Source: Ruegeria marina | GTDB lineage: Bacteria; Pseudomonadota; Alphaproteobacteria; Rhodobacterales; Rhodobacteraceae | Assembly (NCBI RefSeq): GCF_900101475.1 | Contig: NZ_FMZV01000004.1 | Location: forward strand, 282,450 to 346,449 | Reading direction: 5' to 3' | DNA length: 64,000 nt | Part shown: one piece after another, positions 37,288-45,379 of the stretch | Position numbering within the stretch: the stretch's first letter is position 1 | How the letters are laid out: the number at the start of each line of letters is the position of its first letter | Program-made: the position numbers and the translations under genes | The notes under the pieces: generated by a model | The model's input: the letters and a program-made list of their open reading frames with translations, nothing else | What the model was told of the DNA's origin: nothing | The model's database searches: none

Positions 37288-38354
37288 TCGACTTTCTGGT
37301 AATCGGCGGCGGCATCGCCGGGCTGAGCGCGGGCGCGCGCCTGTCGGCGCATGGCAAGGTCACGGTGCTGGAGGCCGAAGAGGCGCTGGGGTACCACGCC
37401 TCGGGCCGCTCGGCCGCGCTGTTCGAGGCGGCCTATGGCAAGCCCGCGGTGGTGGCGCTGAACCGGGCCAGCGCCGACTATCACCACACCGCCAATGGTG
37501 GCTACCTGACCCCGCGGGGGCTGATGCTGCTGGGCGGCTCCGATCAGGCGGAGTCATTCGAGACGGATGTCGCCGATATGGAGATGGAGCCGATCCCGTT
37601 CGAGACGGCACGCGCCATGGTGCCGATCCTGAACCCCGAGACGGTGGCCTTTACCGCGCATCATGCCCAGGCCTGGGACATCGACACCGACCGGCTGATG
37701 CAGGATTTCGCGCGGGTGATCCGTGCCAATGGCGGCGCGGTGCTGACCCGGCAGCGGGTGACGCGGATCTCTCGCGGCGCGGTCTGGCAGGTCGAGGCCG
37801 GAGAGGTGTTCGAGGCACGCAATATCGTCAATGCGGCCGGGGCCTGGGCCGATCAGGTGGCAGGAATGGCCGGGGTGGCGCCGATCGGCTTGCAACCCTA
37901 TCGCCGGTCTATGGCGCGTATCCCGGCGCCGGGCGGCCATGACCTGAGCGGCTGGCCGATGCTGATGGGCGTGGGCGAGACCTGGTATGCCAAGCCCGAT
38001 GCCGGCAAGCTGATCGTCTCGCCCGCCGATGCCGACCCGGTGGAGCCACAGGACGCCTGGGCCGACGACATGGTGCTGGCCGAGGGGCTGGCGCGCTATC
38101 AGGAGATGGTGACCGAGGAAGTGACCCGGATGGAAAGCAACTGGGCGGGCTTGCGCAGCTTTGCCCCCGACCGGGTGCTGGTGCTGGGGCCTGACCCGGA
38201 CCAGCGCGATTTCATCTGGTGTGCCGGTCAGGGCGGATACGGGTTCCAGACCTCGCCGGCGGCTTCGCAGCTGCTGTGCGATCTGGTGACGGGTGCCGCG
38301 CCCGAGATCGAAGCCGGGGTGGTGGCGCAGTTGCGGCCGGAGCGGCTGAGATGA
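37284..38354 (+). CDS. FAD-dependent oxidoreductase of the DAO (D-amino-acid/glycine oxidase) family
   Basis: A 356-residue flavoprotein with the N-terminal dinucleotide motif Val-Ile-Gly-Gly-Gly-Ile-Ala-Gly-Leu-Ser and a C-terminal Gly-Gln-Gly-Gly-Tyr-Gly-Phe FAD-contact segment. DAO-family enzymes oxidise secondary or D-amines. It overlaps the aldo/keto reductase and the DUF938 gene by ATGA on both sides, so the three products likely belong to one pathway; the substrate is not evident. Confidence 0.9.
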   Translation: MIDFLVIGGGIAGLSAGARLSAHGKVTVLEAEEALGYHASGRSAALFEAAYGKPAVVALNRASADYHHTANGGYLTPRGLMLLGGSDQAESFETDVADMEMEPIPFETARAMVPILNPETVAFTAHHAQAWDIDTDRLMQDFARVIRANGGAVLTRQRVTRISRGAVWQVEAGEVFEARNIVNAAGAWADQVAGMAGVAPIGLQPYRRSMARIPAPGGHDLSGWPMLMGVGETWYAKPDAGKLIVSPADADPVEPQDAWADDMVLAEGLARYQEMVTEEVTRMESNWAGLRSFAPDRVLVLGPDPDQRDFIWCAGQGGYGFQTSPAASQLLCDLVTGAAPEIEAGVVAQLRPERLR

Positions 38355-39001
38355 GCCGCAAGCCGCCCCCGGTCGCCAGTGTCGCCACGCAAGGAGAAGG
38401 CGCACGCATGATTGCCCCGGCGGCAAGCCGCAACGTGGGTGTGCTGTGCGACCTGCTGGAGCAGGTGGCCCCGCATCGGGGCCGGGCGCTGGAACTGGCC
38501 AGCGGCACCGGCCAGCATGTCAGTGCCTTTGCCGAACGGTTGCCGGGGCTGCATTGGCAACCCACCGAGGTGGATACCCAGCGCCGCGCCAGCATCGACG
38601 CCTATTGCGAGGGCTTGGACAATGTCGCCCCCGCGCAGGCGCTGAACGCCACCCGCCCCGGCTGGGCTGCCGAATGGGCGGGGCAGGATCTGGTGGTGCT
38701 GATAAACCTCCTGCACCTGATATCCGGGGCAGAGGCGGCGACGCTGATTGCCGAGGCTGCCACAGCACTGAACCCCGGCGGGCGTCTGGTGATCTATGGC
38801 CCTTTCATGCGGGCGGGTGAGTTGACCAGCGAGGGCGACGAACGGTTCCACGCGGCGCTGACCGCCAAGGACCCAGAGATCGGCTACAAGGACGATTTCG
38901 ACACGATGGACCTGATGCAGGGCGCCGGGCTGGAGATGGCCGAGGTGATCGAGATGCCCGCCAACAACCTGGCGCTGGTGGCGGAAAAACCGCGGGTCTG
39001 A
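38351..39001 (+). CDS. DUF938 family SAM-dependent methyltransferase-like protein
   Basis: A 216-residue class I methyltransferase-like protein. The motif I-like Leu-Glu-Leu-Ala-Ser-Gly-Thr-Gly-Gln-His binds S-adenosylmethionine, and Ala-Pro-Ala-Ala-Ser-Arg-Asn just ahead is the hallmark of DUF938. Acceptor unknown. Start overlaps the preceding stop (ATGA). Confidence 0.86.
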   Translation: MSRKPPPVASVATQGEGARMIAPAASRNVGVLCDLLEQVAPHRGRALELASGTGQHVSAFAERLPGLHWQPTEVDTQRRASIDAYCEGLDNVAPAQALNATRPGWAAEWAGQDLVVLINLLHLISGAEAATLIAEAATALNPGGRLVIYGPFMRAGELTSEGDERFHAALTAKDPEIGYKDDFDTMDLMQGAGLEMAEVIEMPANNLALVAEKPRV

Positions 39002-39030
39002 TCCAGATCAAGGCCGCGGTCTCGGCAATG

Positions 39031-39062
39031 CTTACATATGCGAACAGCAAAATATGTGTAAG
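39031..39062. promoter_or_regulatory. Inverted repeat upstream of the AhpD-like gene (possible operator)
   Basis: CTTACATAT and ATATGTGTAAG face each other across 12 bases, ending 8 bases before the start codon at 39071. The pairing needs a two-base bulge. AT-rich islands like this in a GC-rich genome often hold promoters or operators. The repeat also lies over the ribosome site (AAGGA). Confidence 0.45.
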
Positions 39063-39070
39063 GACATGAT

Positions 39071-39406
39071 ATGAGCTGGAACGACAAGCTGGCCGCCACC
39101 CGCGCCGGGCTGCGCAACCTGAACGGAGCGATTCCCGAGACCGCCCGCGCCTTTGGCGCGCTGGGAAAATCGGTGAAGGAAGGCGGCACGCTGGATTTCA
39201 AGACCAAGGAATTCGTGGCGCTCGGCATTTCGGTGGCGTCGCGCTGCGAACCCTGCATCTCGCTGCATGTCGAAGCGCTGGTCAAGGCAGGTGCCAGCCG
39301 CGCCGAAGTGGCCGACGTGCTGGCGATGTCGATCCAGATGGGCGGTGGCCCCTCGATGATGTACGCCGCCAAGGCGCTGGAATGCTTCGACGAACTGGCG
39401 GGATGA
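39071..39406 (+). CDS. AhpD-like/carboxymuconolactone decarboxylase family protein
   Basis: A 111-residue alpha-helical protein of the CMD family. It has a Cys-x2-Cys pair (Arg-Cys-Glu-Pro-Cys-Ile-Ser-Leu-His) like that of AhpD-type peroxidases, with the following His that assists it. The redox pair makes a peroxide-detoxifying or disulfide role more likely than decarboxylation. Solitary gene with an AT-rich inverted repeat over its promoter/ribosome site, suggesting repression by an unknown regulator. Confidence 0.88.
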   Translation: MSWNDKLAATRAGLRNLNGAIPETARAFGALGKSVKEGGTLDFKTKEFVALGISVASRCEPCISLHVEALVKAGASRAEVADVLAMSIQMGGGPSMMYAAKALECFDELAG

Positions 39407-39418
39407 CAGGCGGCAGGT

Positions 39419-40030
39419 TCAGCCGCTCGACACCAGTACGCATTCGAATTCGCTGCCGTCCGGGTCGGGGTCGCGATACATCGCACTGTCGCCCTTGATC
39501 CAGATCGAGCGGCCGAAGCTGCCTTGGTATTTCGCGCCTGACCCGGTCGGCACCAGAGATCCGGTGTCGATGCTGTCGCCCCGTTCGAACCGGACGCTGG
39601 GCAGTTCGGTGGCGTAGAAATAGGTTACAACCTCGTTCGCCGGGTTGCCGCCGCAGGACCAGAAGGAGATGCCGTTCGGGTCCTCCAGCATCCAGCGCGC
39701 CACCAGTTCGCCGTCGCGCCGCAGGTAGCTGTCGGCGACGCAGGCGCGCAGGTCATCGGCCTTCCAGCAGTCGTCGCGGCCCTTGATCCAGCCGCGTTGC
39801 TCGGCGCGAAGCTGTTTCTCGGCTTCGGCAGCCCCTGCGTCGAGCCCCTTGACCACGTCGAGCGCGGCAACATAGCGCCCGGTGACGAGCCGGTCGAGCC
39901 GTGCCAGATCGGCATCCTGGCAGATCAGGTTCTCCGCGTCGCTCTGCGCCTTGGCGCAGTCGAAGGCGGGGCCTTGTTGGGCAAACGCGGGGGCAGCCAG
40001 CAACAGGCAGGCGACGAAATAGGCGCGCAT
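39419..40030 (-). CDS. Secreted LprI/DUF1311 + MliC-like lysozyme-inhibitor protein
   Basis: A 203-residue protein with a signal peptide (MRAYFVACLLLAAPAFAQ, cleavage after Ala-Phe-Ala). An LprI/DUF1311 region follows (about 20-105), with four cysteines including Phe-Asp-Cys-Ala and Cys-Trp-Lys. The C-terminal MliC-like domain begins at Phe-Trp-Ser-Cys-Gly-Gly and ends with a second cysteine in Phe-Glu-Cys-Val-Leu. Both domains occur in inhibitors of c-type lysozyme, so a periplasmic role in protecting peptidoglycan is likely. Confidence 0.82.
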   Translation of the reverse strand: MRAYFVACLLLAAPAFAQQGPAFDCAKAQSDAENLICQDADLARLDRLVTGRYVAALDVVKGLDAGAAEAEKQLRAEQRGWIKGRDDCWKADDLRACVADSYLRRDGELVARWMLEDPNGISFWSCGGNPANEVVTYFYATELPSVRFERGDSIDTGSLVPTGSGAKYQGSFGRSIWIKGDSAMYRDPDPDGSEFECVLVSSG

Positions 40031-40104
40031 GACGGGTGTCTCCTCAATGACGACCTGAAATTCATACTCAGTCTAGCACATCGCCGACACCGACCAACCC
40101 GCGC

Positions 40105-40974
40105 TCAGCGCCCGCGGCGCAGTTTGCGCAGCCCCGCGATGACGGTTTCGATCTGGCCAAGTGCGGGATTGTCGCGCAGGTGGATCGCCCGGCAGGCCAG
40201 GTGCATTTCGGGCGCGCCGCGCACCGCGTGCAACCGCCCGCGCCGGAGCGGGCCATTCACCATCGTATCGGGGAAATACCCCACCCCTCCGCGCCGCAGC
40301 AGATAGCGCAGGCCCATCGCCGCATTGCCCAGAACGATATGCTGGCGGCTGCCGGGCGGCATCACCTGCTGCCAGAGCCGATCGTATTCGGCGCAGAATT
40401 CCAGGTTGATGAACAGCGGCATCTCGTCCTGGCCCAGGCTCAACGGCCGGTCCGATACCAGCAGCAGCCTTTCATCAGGCAGGTCGACCACCTCGATCCC
40501 CGGTTGCGTCGGGCGGTCGTGTACCAGTGCGAGGTCGAGCAGGCGCTCGGCCACGGCCACGCCCATGTCGAGCGCGTGATCATAGTTCAGGGTGAAGGGC
40601 ACGACGCCCTGCTCCTGTTCGAGCCAGACCGCCATGTCGACCAGCAGCGCGTCCCACAGCGACAGTTGCGCACCCAGACGCAAGGCGCCGCGCGCGCCGG
40701 GACCTGCTGCCATCTCGGCGGTGACAAAGCTCCAGGTGCGCGACATCTGTTCGGCATGGGGGCGAAACCGCTGGCCCGCGAGGCTGAGCCTTGTTCCGGC
40801 TGGACCGCGCTCGAACAGCGCGACGCCCAGCGCGGTTTCCAGCGCCTTGATGCGGGCACTGACGGCGGTCTGGGTGACGTTGAGCGCGCGGGCGGCGGCA
40901 TGGAAACTGCCGGTCTCGGCAATGGCAAGAAAGGTTTCGAGCGCGGCGATCTGCATAAGTGAAAGATTTTTCAT
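40105..40974 (-). CDS. LysR-family transcriptional regulator
   Basis: A 289-residue LysR-type protein. The N-terminal winged helix reads Phe-His-Ala-Ala-Ala-Arg-Ala-Leu-Asn-Val-Thr-Gln-Thr-Ala-Val-Ser, followed by an effector-binding domain. It is divergent from the HD-domain gene across 83 bp of AT-richer DNA, so that gene is the likeliest target (inference). Confidence 0.92.
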   Translation of the reverse strand: MKNLSLMQIAALETFLAIAETGSFHAAARALNVTQTAVSARIKALETALGVALFERGPAGTRLSLAGQRFRPHAEQMSRTWSFVTAEMAAGPGARGALRLGAQLSLWDALLVDMAVWLEQEQGVVPFTLNYDHALDMGVAVAERLLDLALVHDRPTQPGIEVVDLPDERLLLVSDRPLSLGQDEMPLFINLEFCAEYDRLWQQVMPPGSRQHIVLGNAAMGLRYLLRRGGVGYFPDTMVNGPLRRGRLHAVRGAPEMHLACRAIHLRDNPALGQIETVIAGLRKLRRGR

Positions 40975-41057
40975 ATCAGACTGAGCAAATCAATTCGTTT
41001 TTCTGCTCAGATCCGCTCTGTTACCTTCGCCCGAAACAGACACGAAGGGAATGCGCC

Positions 41058-41648
41058 ATGCTGGACAAGTCACAAAAGCCCACCTGGACCAGTTTCGAAG
41101 AGGCCACCCAGGCCGATTGGGATGCGGTGATGGAATATGAAGAGGCCTATAACGCCGCCCTGCCCGAGCGGATCCTGGAGGCGATCCGTTCGCTGGACGA
41201 GGCCTGGACCCCCTACCCGATCAACCGCTACCAACACTCGCTTCAGGCCGCGACGCGCGCTCATGCGGATGGGGCCGAGGACGAGATCGTGGTGGCGGCG
41301 CTGGTGCATGACGTGGGCGATATCCTGTCGCCCTACAACCACGGCGAACTGGCCGCGGCGATGATGAAACCCTATGTCAGCGAGAAGTGTTACTGGATTC
41401 TGCAACATCACTGCGTGTTCCAGGGGTACTACTACAACCATTACTGGGGCGGCGACCGCAACGCGCGCGACAAGTATCGTGACAGCCCCTATTGGGAGGA
41501 CGCGCGTTACTTCTGCCATGAATACGACCAATGCGCCTTTGACCCGGACTATCCCACCAAACCGCTGGAATTCTTCGAACCGATCTTGCGGCGGGTGCTG
41601 TCGCGCGGCAGCGGTCACATGGAGTTGAACGAGACTGCCGCGGACTGA
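41058..41648 (+). CDS. HD-domain protein, possibly a PhnZ/TmpB-like diiron oxygenase
   Basis: A 196-residue HD-fold protein. Candidate metal ligands are His60, His84-Asp85, His95 and His117/118, plus a later Asp in Glu-Tyr-Asp-Gln. The 24-residue spacing from His60 to His84 and the Gln-His-Ser-Leu-Gln-Ala-Ala context resemble the PhnZ/TmpB mixed-valent diiron oxygenases rather than ordinary phosphohydrolases, but the Tyr/Glu lid residues are not clearly kept. An aromatic loop (Gly-Tyr-Tyr-Tyr-Asn-His-Tyr-Trp) is unusual. Divergent from a LysR regulator. Phosphohydrolase remains possible. Confidence 0.72.
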   Translation: MLDKSQKPTWTSFEEATQADWDAVMEYEEAYNAALPERILEAIRSLDEAWTPYPINRYQHSLQAATRAHADGAEDEIVVAALVHDVGDILSPYNHGELAAAMMKPYVSEKCYWILQHHCVFQGYYYNHYWGGDRNARDKYRDSPYWEDARYFCHEYDQCAFDPDYPTKPLEFFEPILRRVLSRGSGHMELNETAAD

Positions 41649-41708
41649 GGCGACGGAATTGCGCGCCCCTGCCGTTAAGAAACCGGAAAACCGACAGGGA
41701 GCGCGATC

Positions 41709-41792
41709 ATGAAAACCGCGATACTGGTGGCCGCGATGGTGGTTGCCCGGGTTCTGGAACACCTGATGGTGGAGAGATCTGACCTGTTCTGA
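41709..41792 (+). CDS. Possible 27-residue membrane microprotein
   Basis: ATG at 41709 is preceded by AGGGA with an 8-base spacer. The frame encodes a hydrophobic N-terminal half (MKTAILVAAMVVARVLEHLM) and a polar end (Val-Glu-Arg-Ser-Asp-Leu-Phe), stopping at 41792 just before a hairpin. The layout of gene, small frame and hairpin supports a real mini-gene, but no homology is known to me. Confidence 0.35.
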   Translation: MKTAILVAAMVVARVLEHLMVERSDLF

Positions 41793-41798
41793 TCCACC

Positions 41799-41819
41799 GC
41801 GCCGCGCAAAGCGCGGCGC
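41799..41819. terminator. Hairpin between convergent genes
   Basis: GCGCCGCGC and its perfect complement enclose an AAA loop, located between the HD-gene side and the convergent membrane-protein gene. No T-run follows on either strand, so termination efficiency is uncertain. Confidence 0.5.
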
Positions 41820-41845
41820 CGGACCCAACGGGTGGGAGCGCCCGT

Positions 41846-42724
41846 TCAGCTTTTTTCGGGGCGGTGCGCGAAGAAACGGGTCAGGATAAAAAGCGCGCCC
41901 GCCAGCAGGGCAGGTAACACAAAGATTTTAAACACGAACACCGCCAGGAGCGCCACGTAGCTGCCGACCAGGTCGTCGGCGCGGGTCCAGAGGTTCTGCG
42001 CCAACTCCTGGTATCGGCCCGCCTCGCCCAGGGTGCCGCGCATTGTCTCCCACCAGCCACCCGCCTGTTCCGGGACCGGCGCGCCGACCGAGGCGGTGAT
42101 CTCGGCGATGATGGCCTGATGCCGCTCCAGCACATCCGCCGTCAGCCAGTCCGCCAGCCAGGCCGACATCACGAAGGCCAGAGGCAGCGCCAGCAGGAAG
42201 AACCCGCCATACCAGGCCAACCGCCGCGACAGCACCGACACCACGTCGCGCGGCCCCAATATGCGGTCCATGATCCAGAGCAGCGATGCCGCCGCGATCA
42301 TGCCGCCGCCCACCGCGCCCACAGGCCCCATGGCCACGGCCAGGATGCCGGTGGCCAGCATCAGGTTGAACACCACGGCGGCGATCCGTTCCACGGTGTC
42401 ATCCACCGGCTCCAGCATCCTGAGCGGCTGCGCGGTCCCCGAAACCACCAGCGCGCTGCCCGAGACCTGGACCTCTTGCGCGGTCGAGAGCACCGCGTTC
42501 AGCGTCCGGAGCGTGACATAGGTGGCCGCGCTCGCGGTGGCGATCGAAGTGGCATAGCGCTGTGCCGCGTTGGCCAGCGGGTTCTGCTTGTAGAAAAACG
42601 CCGCGCCCAATGAGAGCGCGGCGATCAGGATCAGCCAGATCAAAGGGATCCGGCGTGGTTCAGCCGTCCTTGCGGATGGTCTCGTTCTTCGGGTCGTAGG
42701 GGCTGTCGCAGGTGACGATTGCAT
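41846..42724 (-). CDS. Membrane protein of unknown function
   Basis: About 292 residues if started at the ATG at 42724. That overlaps the end of the upstream dehydrogenase gene by 65 bases. A TTG at 42643 would give 265 residues and avoid the overlap, and neither start has a clear ribosome site. The protein has an N-terminal membrane anchor (Ile-Trp-Leu-Ile-Leu-Ile-Ala-Ala-Leu), a Ser/Val-rich region, three or four further hydrophobic segments and a C-terminal membrane segment ending Arg-Phe-Phe-Ala-His-Arg. I do not recognise the family. Same strand as, and probably cotranscribed with, the dimethylglycine dehydrogenase-like gene. Confidence 0.65.
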   Translation of the reverse strand: MQSSPATAPTTRRTRPSARTAEPRRIPLIWLILIAALSLGAAFFYKQNPLANAAQRYATSIATASAATYVTLRTLNAVLSTAQEVQVSGSALVVSGTAQPLRMLEPVDDTVERIAAVVFNLMLATGILAVAMGPVGAVGGGMIAAASLLWIMDRILGPRDVVSVLSRRLAWYGGFFLLALPLAFVMSAWLADWLTADVLERHQAIIAEITASVGAPVPEQAGGWWETMRGTLGEAGRYQELAQNLWTRADDLVGSYVALLAVFVFKIFVLPALLAGALFILTRFFAHRPEKS

Positions 42725-45167
42725 CCCAGAGCTTGTCCAACATCTTGACCTGGAGCTTTGTGCCCTCGACGGCCAGTTCAGGACGAACGTAACCCATGCC
42801 GATCGACTTGCCAAACACCACCGAATAGCCGCCCGAGGTCAGGCGCCCGACGCGCTCGCCTTCGGGGGTATAGAGCACCTCGCGGCCCCAGGGATCGGCG
42901 TCGCTCGGTCCGTCGATCAGCAGCGTGCAGCACTTGGCACGCACGCCGGTTTCGACCAGTTTCGCCTTGCCGTGGAAGTCCTTGTCGAGATCGACAAAGC
43001 GCGGCAGGTCGGCCTCGAGCGGGGTCGCGTCGCGGCCCAGTTCGGTGCCGAAGGCGCGATAGCTCTTCTCCTGGCGCAGCCAGTTCTGGGCGCGGGCGCC
43101 CACCAGCTTCATCCCATGCTTTTCACCGGCCGCATTCAGCAGGTCCCAGAGGTAGTTCTGCATCTCGATCGGGTGATGCAGTTCCCAGCCCAGCTCGCCG
43201 GTATAGGCGACGCGGATCGCGTTGACCGGGCACATGCCCAGTTCGATCTGGCGGGCACTGAGCCAGGGGAAACGCTTGTTCGAGAGCGCGGTGTCGGGAT
43301 CGGCGTCCTTGATCACCTCTTTCAGCACATCGCGCGATTTGGGCCCTGCGATGGCAAAGACGCCCCACTGGGTGGTGACATCCTGGATCTCGATATAGCC
43401 GAACTCCTCCATCTTGTCCTCGGCCGCCTTGCACAGGAAGTCGGCGTCATACTCGGACCAGGCGCCGGCGGAGACGAGGTAGTAGTTGTTCTCGCCATTG
43501 CGGACGATGGTGTATTCGGTGCGCGTGGTACCGAACGCGGTCAGCGCATAGGTCAGGTTGATCCGGCCCACTTTCGGCAGCTTGTTGCAGGTGAACCAGT
43601 CGAGGAACTGGGTGGCGCCGGGGCCCTTGACCACATGCTTGGTGAATGCGGTGGCGTCGATCAGGCCCACGCCTTCGCGGATCGCCCTGGCCTCTTCGAC
43701 GGCATATTGCCACCAGCCACCACGGCGGAAGCTGCGGGCGTCATGGTCGAAGTTTTCGGGCGCATCGAGCGGGCCGTAATAGTTCGGGCGCTCCCAGCCG
43801 TTGACGAAGCCGAATTGCGCGCCGCGTGCCTTTTGCCGATCATAGGCGGGCGCGGTACGCAGCGGGCGGCAGGCTTCGCGCTCTTCATCCGGGTGGTGCA
43901 GGATATAGACGTGGCTGTAGCATTCCTCGTTCTTGCGCGCGGCAAACTCGGTGGTCATCCAGTTCGAGCTGTAGCGCTTGGGATCGAGCGACGCCATGTC
44001 GATCTCGGCCTCACCATTGACCATCATCTGCGCCAGGTAATAGCCGGTGCCGCCGGCGGCGGTGATGCCGAAGGAGAAGCCCTCGGCCAGCCACATGTTT
44101 CTGAGGCCCGGCGCCGGACCCACCAGCGGGTTGCCGTCGGGGGTATAGCAGATCGGGCCGTTGAAATCGTCCTTGAGGCCGCTATCGGCGCACGACGGCA
44201 CGCGCTCGGCCATCGCCATGTACTGATCGGCGATCCGGTCGAGATCGAGCGGGAACAGATCGGCCCGGAAACTGTCGGGCACGCCATATTCGAACCGCGC
44301 CGGTGCGCCGTGTTCGTAGATACCCAGGATCCAGCCGCCGCGTTCTTCGCGCGCATAGGATTCGTTGTCTGCGTCGCGCACGACAGGGTGTTCGGGATTG
44401 CCCGCCTCGCGCCATTTGACCAGTTCGGGATCCTTGTCCATGACGATGAACGTATGTTCGACCGGGATCGCGGGCATCTTGATGCCCAGCAGTTTCGCGG
44501 TGCGCTGCGCATGGTTGCCTGATGCGGTCACCACATGCTCGGCGGTGATCACCACCTGCTCGTCGCTGGGCACCAGGTTGCCGCCCTGCTCCACCATCTT
44601 GGTGCAGGTGACTTCCCAATGGGTGCCGGTCCAGTGGAAGGCATCAGCCTGCATCTTGCGCACAATCTCGACGCCGCGCTGACGGGCGCCCTTGGCCATG
44701 GCCTGGGTCACGTCGGCCGGGTTAATGTAGCCGTCCTCGGTGTGGTAAAGCGCGCCTTTCAGATCGTCGGTGCGGATCAGCGGCCAGCGCGCCTTGATCT
44801 CGTCCGGGCTCAGCCATTCGTATTTCACGTCGCAGGTCTCGGCGGTCGAGGCATAGAGCATGAACTCGTCCATGCGGTCCTGGGTCTGCGCCATACGCAG
44901 GTTGCCGACCACGGCGAACCCGGCGTTCAGACCAGTTTCCGCTTCCAGCGTCTTGTAGAAATCCACCGAGTACTTGTGAATATGGGTCGTCGCGTAGGAC
45001 ATGTTGAACAGAGGCAGCAGGCCCGCTGCATGCCAGGTCGAGCCGGAGGTCAGCTCGTCCCGCTCGATCAGCATGACGTCGTCCCAGCCCGCCTTGGCCA
45101 GGTGATAGGCGATCGAGGTGCCGACGGCGCCGCCGCCGACGACCAGTGCTTTGACTTGGGTTTTCAT
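42660..45167 (-). CDS. Dimethylglycine/sarcosine dehydrogenase-like protein (DAO + GcvT)
   Basis: An 835-residue enzyme. The N-terminal FAD domain (Val-Val-Gly-Gly-Gly-Ala-Val-Gly-Thr) contains Ser-Thr-Trp-His-Ala-Ala-Gly, whose His anchors FAD covalently in dimethylglycine dehydrogenases. A middle FAO_M-like region and a C-terminal aminomethyltransferase (GcvT) fold follow, the latter taking one-carbon units onto tetrahydrofolate. Full-length. It would demethylate dimethylglycine, sarcosine or a related methylamine; the exact substrate is inferred only at family level. Confidence 0.9.
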   Translation of the reverse strand: MKTQVKALVVGGGAVGTSIAYHLAKAGWDDVMLIERDELTSGSTWHAAGLLPLFNMSYATTHIHKYSVDFYKTLEAETGLNAGFAVVGNLRMAQTQDRMDEFMLYASTAETCDVKYEWLSPDEIKARWPLIRTDDLKGALYHTEDGYINPADVTQAMAKGARQRGVEIVRKMQADAFHWTGTHWEVTCTKMVEQGGNLVPSDEQVVITAEHVVTASGNHAQRTAKLLGIKMPAIPVEHTFIVMDKDPELVKWREAGNPEHPVVRDADNESYAREERGGWILGIYEHGAPARFEYGVPDSFRADLFPLDLDRIADQYMAMAERVPSCADSGLKDDFNGPICYTPDGNPLVGPAPGLRNMWLAEGFSFGITAAGGTGYYLAQMMVNGEAEIDMASLDPKRYSSNWMTTEFAARKNEECYSHVYILHHPDEEREACRPLRTAPAYDRQKARGAQFGFVNGWERPNYYGPLDAPENFDHDARSFRRGGWWQYAVEEARAIREGVGLIDATAFTKHVVKGPGATQFLDWFTCNKLPKVGRINLTYALTAFGTTRTEYTIVRNGENNYYLVSAGAWSEYDADFLCKAAEDKMEEFGYIEIQDVTTQWGVFAIAGPKSRDVLKEVIKDADPDTALSNKRFPWLSARQIELGMCPVNAIRVAYTGELGWELHHPIEMQNYLWDLLNAAGEKHGMKLVGARAQNWLRQEKSYRAFGTELGRDATPLEADLPRFVDLDKDFHGKAKLVETGVRAKCCTLLIDGPSDADPWGREVLYTPEGERVGRLTSGGYSVVFGKSIGMGYVRPELAVEGTKLQVKMLDKLWDAIVTCDSPYDPKNETIRKDG

Positions 45168-45315
45168 GTGCCCGCTCTCCGGAAATGAGTCTCGTTGGCA
45201 TGCTTTATGACGAAGCCGCGCGTGTTACGCCAAGTTCATCCGACGCAAAAACGCGCAAAACCGACTTCACCCCGCATGGTGCGCGGTTTGGATGCCCCCG
45301 CTCTTCATCTTTTCG

Positions 45316-45358
45316 AGAATACTCCCGCCGGAGACGAGATTTTTCGACGAAAAATCTC
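45316..45358 (-). repeat. Intergenic palindromic element (AATACTCC family) with hairpin
   Basis: GAGAATACTCCCGCCGGAG precedes a perfect hairpin: GAGATTTTTC, loop GAC, GAAAAATCTC (45,336-45,358). The AATACTCC core is shared with the elements at 9,259 and 24,281. It lies between the D-lactate dehydrogenase stop and the next gene on the same strand and may serve as its terminator. Confidence 0.6.
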
Positions 45359-45379
45359 AGGCGGCGCAGCCACTCCCGG

